Positions 14,501 to 17,022 of a stretch of DNA of 17,022 nt are shown here, piece after piece. Source of the stretch: an archaeon (GTDB lineage: Archaea > Iainarchaeota > Iainarchaeia > Iainarchaeales > Iainarchaeaceae); contig JANLGZ010000071.1 of NCBI GenBank assembly GCA_024653905.1, forward strand, positions 1-17,022. Direction: 5' to 3'. A model generated the notes under the pieces. The model had not been told where the DNA came from. It saw nothing but the letters and a program-made list of their open reading frames with translations, and did not search any database. Both the position numbers and the translations under genes were made by a program. How positions within the stretch are numbered: the stretch's first letter is position 1; each line of letters starts with the position of its first letter.

Positions 14501-14514
14501 ACTTAAAAATAAGT
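14501..14514 (-). promoter_or_regulatory. Candidate RbkR operator overlapping the rbkR TATA box
   Basis: ACTTA-AAAA-TAAGT is a perfect 5+5 inverted repeat located 20-33 nt upstream of the rbkR ATG, on top of the A/T-rich TATA region (TATTTTTAAG on the minus strand). A regulator bound here would block transcription of the whole operon. No second copy was found at ribC. Confidence 0.55.
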
Positions 14515-14535
14515 GGGTTAACGAAAACGAGTTAT

Positions 14536-14621
14536 GGCTTATCTCATTGCAGATGAGATAACCGTCGCAGCCTACCCTCCAAAGAGGGTTCAGTCCAAAG
14601 GACCGAACAGACGAAACTGTG
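14536..14621. repeat. Two-hairpin dispersed element, copy C (expanded)
   Basis: Hairpin 1 is TTATCTCAT-TGCAG-ATGAGATAA (14539-14561, 9 bp), with stem changes relative to copy A that keep pairing. The same ACCGTCG linker follows. Two additional hairpins are then inserted, ACCCTC-CAAA-GAGGGT (14574-14589) and GTCC-AAA-GGAC (14593-14603). The terminal hairpin is ACAG-ACGAAA-CTGT (14607-14620). It lies upstream of rbkR and upstream of the MscS remnant. Flanks 14514-14533 and 14625-14648 are similar (TGGGTT...AACxAAAA...GTT). Confidence 0.75.
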
Positions 14622-14670
14622 AAATGGGTTGGATAACAAAAATAGGTTGGCGGGAAAAAGAAAATCTGTT

Positions 14671-14721
14671 TTACTTCCTGCCCTTCGGCATTGTTTCAAG
14701 GTAAACGCTTTGGCTTGGGGA
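14671..14721 (-). pseudogene. Remnant of an MscS-family 3' end
   Basis: Read on the minus strand it encodes SPSQSVYLETMPKGRK-stop, almost the same as the C-terminus of the intact MscS gene (PSQSVYLESMPKGRK). The copies share a 25-nt identical core; most other differences are third-codon-position changes. Sequence similarity ends at about 14724. It marks a lost second MscS gene or a duplication bracketing the toxin-antitoxin locus. Confidence 0.85.
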
Positions 14722-14781
14722 TGTGCATAATATTGGAGGTGCTCTTCATATTGAGAATGTTCCGTTTTATGTTACCAAAAA

Positions 14782-14834
14782 ATTTATATAATATAATCAA
14801 TATAATCAATATAGAAATTATAAATTTTATAATT
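14782..14834 (+). promoter_or_regulatory. Promoter and operator region of the toxin-antitoxin operon
   Basis: TTTATATA at 14783-14790 is the likely TATA box. It is followed by 2.7 direct copies of AATATAATC (14790-14813), then a perfect inverted repeat AATTATAAA-T-TTTATAATT (14816-14834). Repeated A/T-rich sites are expected where a ribbon-helix-helix antitoxin autoregulates its operon. The Shine-Dalgarno GGAGG is at 14845-14849. Confidence 0.65.
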
Positions 14835-14856
14835 ATTATATTTTGGAGGCAGAATA

Positions 14857-15060
14857 ATGGCAAGTACAATGGCAGTTTCGACTGAAGTAAAAGATGAAAT
14901 AAAAAGTTTCGGTTCTAAAGGAGAAACTTACGATGACATCCTCAGGAGAATTATTGGAGTTGCAAAAGAGAGGCAGTTGCAGATGCTTCTGATGGATGAA
15001 TCAAATACTGATTCTGTGGAGAATGCTTTAAAGAGGGCGAAAATAAAGTGGCAAAAGTAA
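14857..15060 (+). CDS. Antitoxin of a RelE-type toxin-antitoxin pair
   Basis: 67 residues. The N-terminus MAVSTEVKDEIKSFGSKGETYDDILRRII matches the ribbon-helix-helix-like VSxExKxxLxxxKxxxETYDDVIxRL pattern of archaeal antitoxins of the VapB/DUF7557 kind. The C-terminal half (KERQLQML...ALKRAKIKWQK) is charged and would wrap the toxin. GGAGG lies 7 nt upstream of the ATG. The gene overlaps the toxin gene by 13 nt, as usual for such pairs. Confidence 0.8.
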   Translation: MASTMAVSTEVKDEIKSFGSKGETYDDILRRIIGVAKERQLQMLLMDESNTDSVENALKRAKIKWQK

Positions 15061-15386
15061 TAATCACAAACGAATTAGAGACAAAAATCAATAAAATTTT
15101 CAAAAAAGAATCCGTGAAAATATTCTCATTATTATTGACTCTTGAAGAACACCCTAAAAAAGGCAAGCAACTCGGGGCAGTGGGAAAAATTGCTGTAAAG
15201 GAATTAAAATACAAAAATTTTAGGTTCTATTTCATAACTGATTTGTTTAAACTGAAGTTTCTGTCATCGGAGGCACTGAAGGATTTATTAATTAAATTTG
15301 TAAGGATGTCCGGCAAAAAAGACCAGCAAAAAACAATTGATGAAATAAAGCACATCCTCAGAAGCCTTGGAAGCGAAGGCTTCTGA
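15048..15386 (+). CDS. RelE/ParE-superfamily toxin
   Basis: 112 residues from GTG 15048, overlapping the antitoxin end in another frame. The pattern IFKKESVKIFSLLLTLEEHPKKGKQLGAVGKIAVKELKYKNFRFYFITD matches archaeal RelE-like toxins (small alpha/beta fold with a basic central sheet). The tail LIKFVRMSGKKDQQKTIDEIKHILRSLG is conserved among archaeal members as I recall them. RelE toxins cleave mRNA on the ribosome; ParE relatives poison gyrase. A perfect 9-bp hairpin, AGAAGCCTT/AAGGCTTCT (15360-15384), covers the stop codon and may assist termination. Confidence 0.85.
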   Translation: MAKVIITNELETKINKIFKKESVKIFSLLLTLEEHPKKGKQLGAVGKIAVKELKYKNFRFYFITDLFKLKFLSSEALKDLLIKFVRMSGKKDQQKTIDEIKHILRSLGSEGF

Positions 15387-15467
15387 AAACAGCATTTTTC
15401 CCCTTGTTAGAGAATGTCACTTACATAACAATTGACCCGTTCAGTTCGAACCAGTATTGGCAGTTAT

Positions 15468-16544
15468 TTATTTTCTGCCTTTTGGCATTGATTCAAGGTA
15501 AACGCTTTGGCTTGGGAATGCGAAACTGAGGTTTGCTTTCTCGAACTGTTTTTTGATTTCCAGGTTTATTTCGCTCATAATCTCAAATTTCCTATCCTTG
15601 TTTTTGATGAAATAAACAAACCAAATATCCAGAGAAGAATCCCCGTATTCTTTGAAAACTGCCCTTGGGTCTTTTTCGCATTCTTTATGTTTGTTCACAA
15701 TGTCTTTCAGGATTTTCATTGCTTCCTGCATTTTGGCATAAGAAGTACTGTAAGTTAATCCAAGTGTTATTGAAACCCGTCTTGCGGGTTCTGAGGAAAT
15801 ATTCAGAACATTATCACTAACAACTTTTGAATTAGGCATTATATTTGCTCTTCCATCCCAATCGATTATTTTTGTATTTCGAATTCCAACAGCCTCAACT
15901 GTACCTTCAACAGAACCGACCTTGACGACATCTCCAACCACAAAGTGCTTTGAAGTAAAAATACTGATGCCTCCAAACATATCTTCCACTGTTTTTTGCG
16001 CAGCAAAAGCAATAGCAAGGCCTCCAATGCCTAACCCCGCTATTAATGGCAGAACATCTATTCCAAAATTTGAAAGGATTATTAATCCTCCCATTAAGAC
16101 AACTGCTGATTTGGAAATTTTATTCAAAATCGGTATTAACTGGTCATCCAACTTTGATTCTGTTTTAGCCGAAAGCGGAATCACTATATGAACAATAAAA
16201 CCGTCAATTAGTTTCAGAGCAAGCCACATTAAATCAAGGATTAATAGGGCTTCTACTGCTTTGAAGAAATTATCGGCAATAAAAGCATCAGGAGTTAAAA
16301 ACTGGTAACCGATGCTCAAACCGATTATAAAACCAATAAAAGTCATTGGTTTATTAATAGCCTCAATAATAAGGTCATCAAATTTATTCTCGGTTTTGGA
16401 TGTTAGGATAGTACCGTACTTTTTAATGAAAAAATACAGGATTTTGGCAAGAATTGTGGTCCCTAGGGCTATACCTGCAAACATTGCATACTGGACAATT
16501 GTGGAACCAAAATAAGTTCCTCCTACAAATTCCTCAAGAACCAT
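15468..16544 (-). CDS. MscS-family mechanosensitive channel
   Basis: 358 residues. There are about four hydrophobic spans in the first 180 residues. The pore-lining TM3 is then GLGIGGLAIAFAAQKTVEDMFGG, rich in Gly and Ala. The MscS beta domain follows: FVVGDVVKVGSVEGTVEAVGIRNTKIIDWDGRANIMPNSKV. The C-terminal alpha/beta domain is about 100 residues. The channel opens under membrane tension to release solutes on hypo-osmotic shock. The plus-strand TTATTAAAA at 16567-16574 reads TTTTAATAA on the minus strand, about 26 nt before the ATG, so the transcript is probably leaderless. Confidence 0.93.
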   Translation of the reverse strand: MVLEEFVGGTYFGSTIVQYAMFAGIALGTTILAKILYFFIKKYGTILTSKTENKFDDLIIEAINKPMTFIGFIIGLSIGYQFLTPDAFIADNFFKAVEALLILDLMWLALKLIDGFIVHIVIPLSAKTESKLDDQLIPILNKISKSAVVLMGGLIILSNFGIDVLPLIAGLGIGGLAIAFAAQKTVEDMFGGISIFTSKHFVVGDVVKVGSVEGTVEAVGIRNTKIIDWDGRANIMPNSKVVSDNVLNISSEPARRVSITLGLTYSTSYAKMQEAMKILKDIVNKHKECEKDPRAVFKEYGDSSLDIWFVYFIKNKDRKFEIMSEINLEIKKQFEKANLSFAFPSQSVYLESMPKGRK

Positions 16545-16566
16545 GCATCAAAAGTACAGCATACTT

Positions 16567-16575
16567 TATTAAAAG
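16567..16575 (-). promoter_or_regulatory. TATA box of the MscS gene
   Basis: Minus-strand TTTTAATAA about 23-31 nt before the ATG at 16544, with no Shine-Dalgarno. Confidence 0.6.
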
Positions 16576-16707
16576 TTATCCCGGTTTTTCAAAATTCGAT
16601 GTAAGCTTTAAATTCCTTTCTATGATACATTAGTAGTAATTACACATTATAATTATCGATTTATCTGGTGAGCACAACTAGTTTGAGTGAATTTTAGCGT
16701 AAATTCA

Positions 16708-16716
16708 GCTTTATAC
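16708..16716 (+). promoter_or_regulatory. Probable TATA box of rpoH-rpoB
   Basis: GCTTTATAC lies 25-33 nt upstream of the TTG at 16741, which supports that codon as a leaderless start. The rest of 16576-16707 shows only A/T-rich sequence with no recognised site. Confidence 0.5.
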
Positions 16717-16740
16717 GTCGTTTAGCCAGATTCATGGGGT

Positions 16741-16983
16741 TTGATTTGTTTGGGTTTGGAAAGAGTTGATGAGCATTTTTTGGTGCCTAAGCACGAAATT
16801 GTGCAAGAGGAAAAAGTTGAAGAACTACTTAAAAAATTTGGTTCTACTATTAACCAATTTCCACAAATTCTAAAAGACGATCCAGCAATAGAAGAAATTG
16901 GCGGTAAAAAAGGCGACGTAATTAAAATTACAAGAAAAAGTTCAACTGCAGGCATAAGCATTTTCTACAGGGTGGTTGCCTGA
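16741..16983 (+). CDS. rpoH: DNA-directed RNA polymerase subunit H
   Basis: Archaeal counterpart of the C-terminal domain of eukaryotic RPB5. Signatures are HFLVPKHEIVQEEKVEELLKKF, QFPQILKDDPAIEEIGGKKGDVIKITRKSSTAG and FYRVVA. No ATG fits: candidate starts are TTG at 16741 (80 residues), 16750 or 16756. The TATA spacing favours 16741, but the protein usually starts just before the EHxLVPKHE block, so 16756 is also reasonable. Its stop shares an A with the rpoB ATG. Confidence 0.93.
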   Translation: MICLGLERVDEHFLVPKHEIVQEEKVEELLKKFGSTINQFPQILKDDPAIEEIGGKKGDVIKITRKSSTAGISIFYRVVA

Positions 16984-17022
16984 TGATTAACGGATGGACT
17001 TTAATTGATTCTTATTTTAGAG
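16983..17022 (+). CDS. rpoB: DNA-directed RNA polymerase subunit B, N-terminal start (truncated by window)
   Basis: TGATG overlap with rpoH. The 13 visible codons read MINGWTLIDSYFR, followed by G of the next codon. This matches the start of archaeal rpoB/B'' (W-x-L-[IL]-D-x-[YF]-F-R-E). The conserved rpoH-rpoB order supports it. Nothing else of the gene is seen. Confidence 0.85.
   Translation, partial: MINGWTLIDSYFR

Noticed and set aside
9199..14621. Hammerhead-type ribozyme reading of the CGAAAC in the dispersed elements
   Set aside because: The matching CTGATGA core strand and the three-stem arrangement are absent; the CGAAA lies in a hairpin loop.
14536..14621. CRISPR array
   Set aside because: No regularly spaced identical repeats; the pieces are separate hairpins of different sequence.
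15360..15384. Fourth copy of the dispersed element at the toxin gene end
   Set aside because: A single 9-bp hairpin without the CCGT linker or the CAG/CTG terminal hairpin, and it encodes the conserved-looking toxin C-terminus.
14671..15524. Simple recent att-site duplication flanking the toxin-antitoxin locus
   Set aside because: The two MscS tails differ mostly at synonymous positions, which fits divergence of coding paralogs better than a fresh integrase duplication. It is kept only as an alternative.

Overview
This is an AT-rich archaeal chromosome segment. The archaeal markers are: rpoH (RPB5-like subunit H) running into rpoB at the right edge, an archaeal-type riboflavin synthase with a CTP-dependent riboflavin kinase fused to a winged helix, an Ogg2-type DNA glycosylase, a geranylgeranyl-reductase-family flavoprotein, a tRNA-Asp with a bulge-helix-bulge intron and no encoded CCA, and TATA boxes about 25-30 nt upstream of start codons (leaderless promoters). 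The small compact genes, an [FeFe] hydrogenase fragment, Cys-rich surface proteins and many kinase/deaminase-type fusions suggest a DPANN-like lineage (Diapherotrites, Micrarchaeota or Woesearchaeota type). That placement is inference; no rRNA is present.

Layout. 1-582 is the C-terminal end of an [FeFe] hydrogenase catalytic subunit. 632-1558 is an RNA cytosine-C5 methyltransferase. 1630-1754 is intron-bearing tRNA-Asp(GUC). 1785-2720 (minus) is a two-motif LAGLIDADG homing endonuclease broken by one in-frame TGA. 2932-7278 is a tight three-gene unit: two Cys-rich, membrane-anchored surface proteins and a KaiC/RecA-like ATPase translationally coupled to the second. 7352-8149 is an FTR1 iron permease. 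8188-9189 is a P-loop kinase-like domain fused to dCMP deaminase. 9288-10184 (minus) is a HAD phosphatase. 10294-12206 pairs a geranylgeranyl reductase with a cis-prenyltransferase, probably for polyprenol/dolichol or membrane lipid. 14480 back to 12241 (minus) is an operon of RbkR (regulator/riboflavin kinase), RibC, RibH and Ogg. 14857-15386 is a RelE-type toxin-antitoxin pair. 15468-16544 (minus) is an MscS channel. 16741 to the end is rpoH-rpoB.

The most unusual structure is a family of short two-hairpin elements in three copies (about 9199-9251, 13778-13830, 14536-14621). They share hairpin 1 with a GCA-containing loop, a CCGTNNG-type linker and a terminal CAG-[CA]CG[AC]AA-CTG hairpin. 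Each is flanked by a direct repeat of about 17-24 nt, perfect over 20 nt in the first copy. In the second copy the duplication carries the ribosome-binding site and start codon, so the element appears to have inserted between ribK and ribC while regenerating the ribC start. This looks like a non-autonomous mobile element with unusually long target duplications. A second rearrangement is visible at the toxin-antitoxin locus, which is bracketed by the intact MscS 3' end and a 51-nt remnant of a second MscS-like 3' end.
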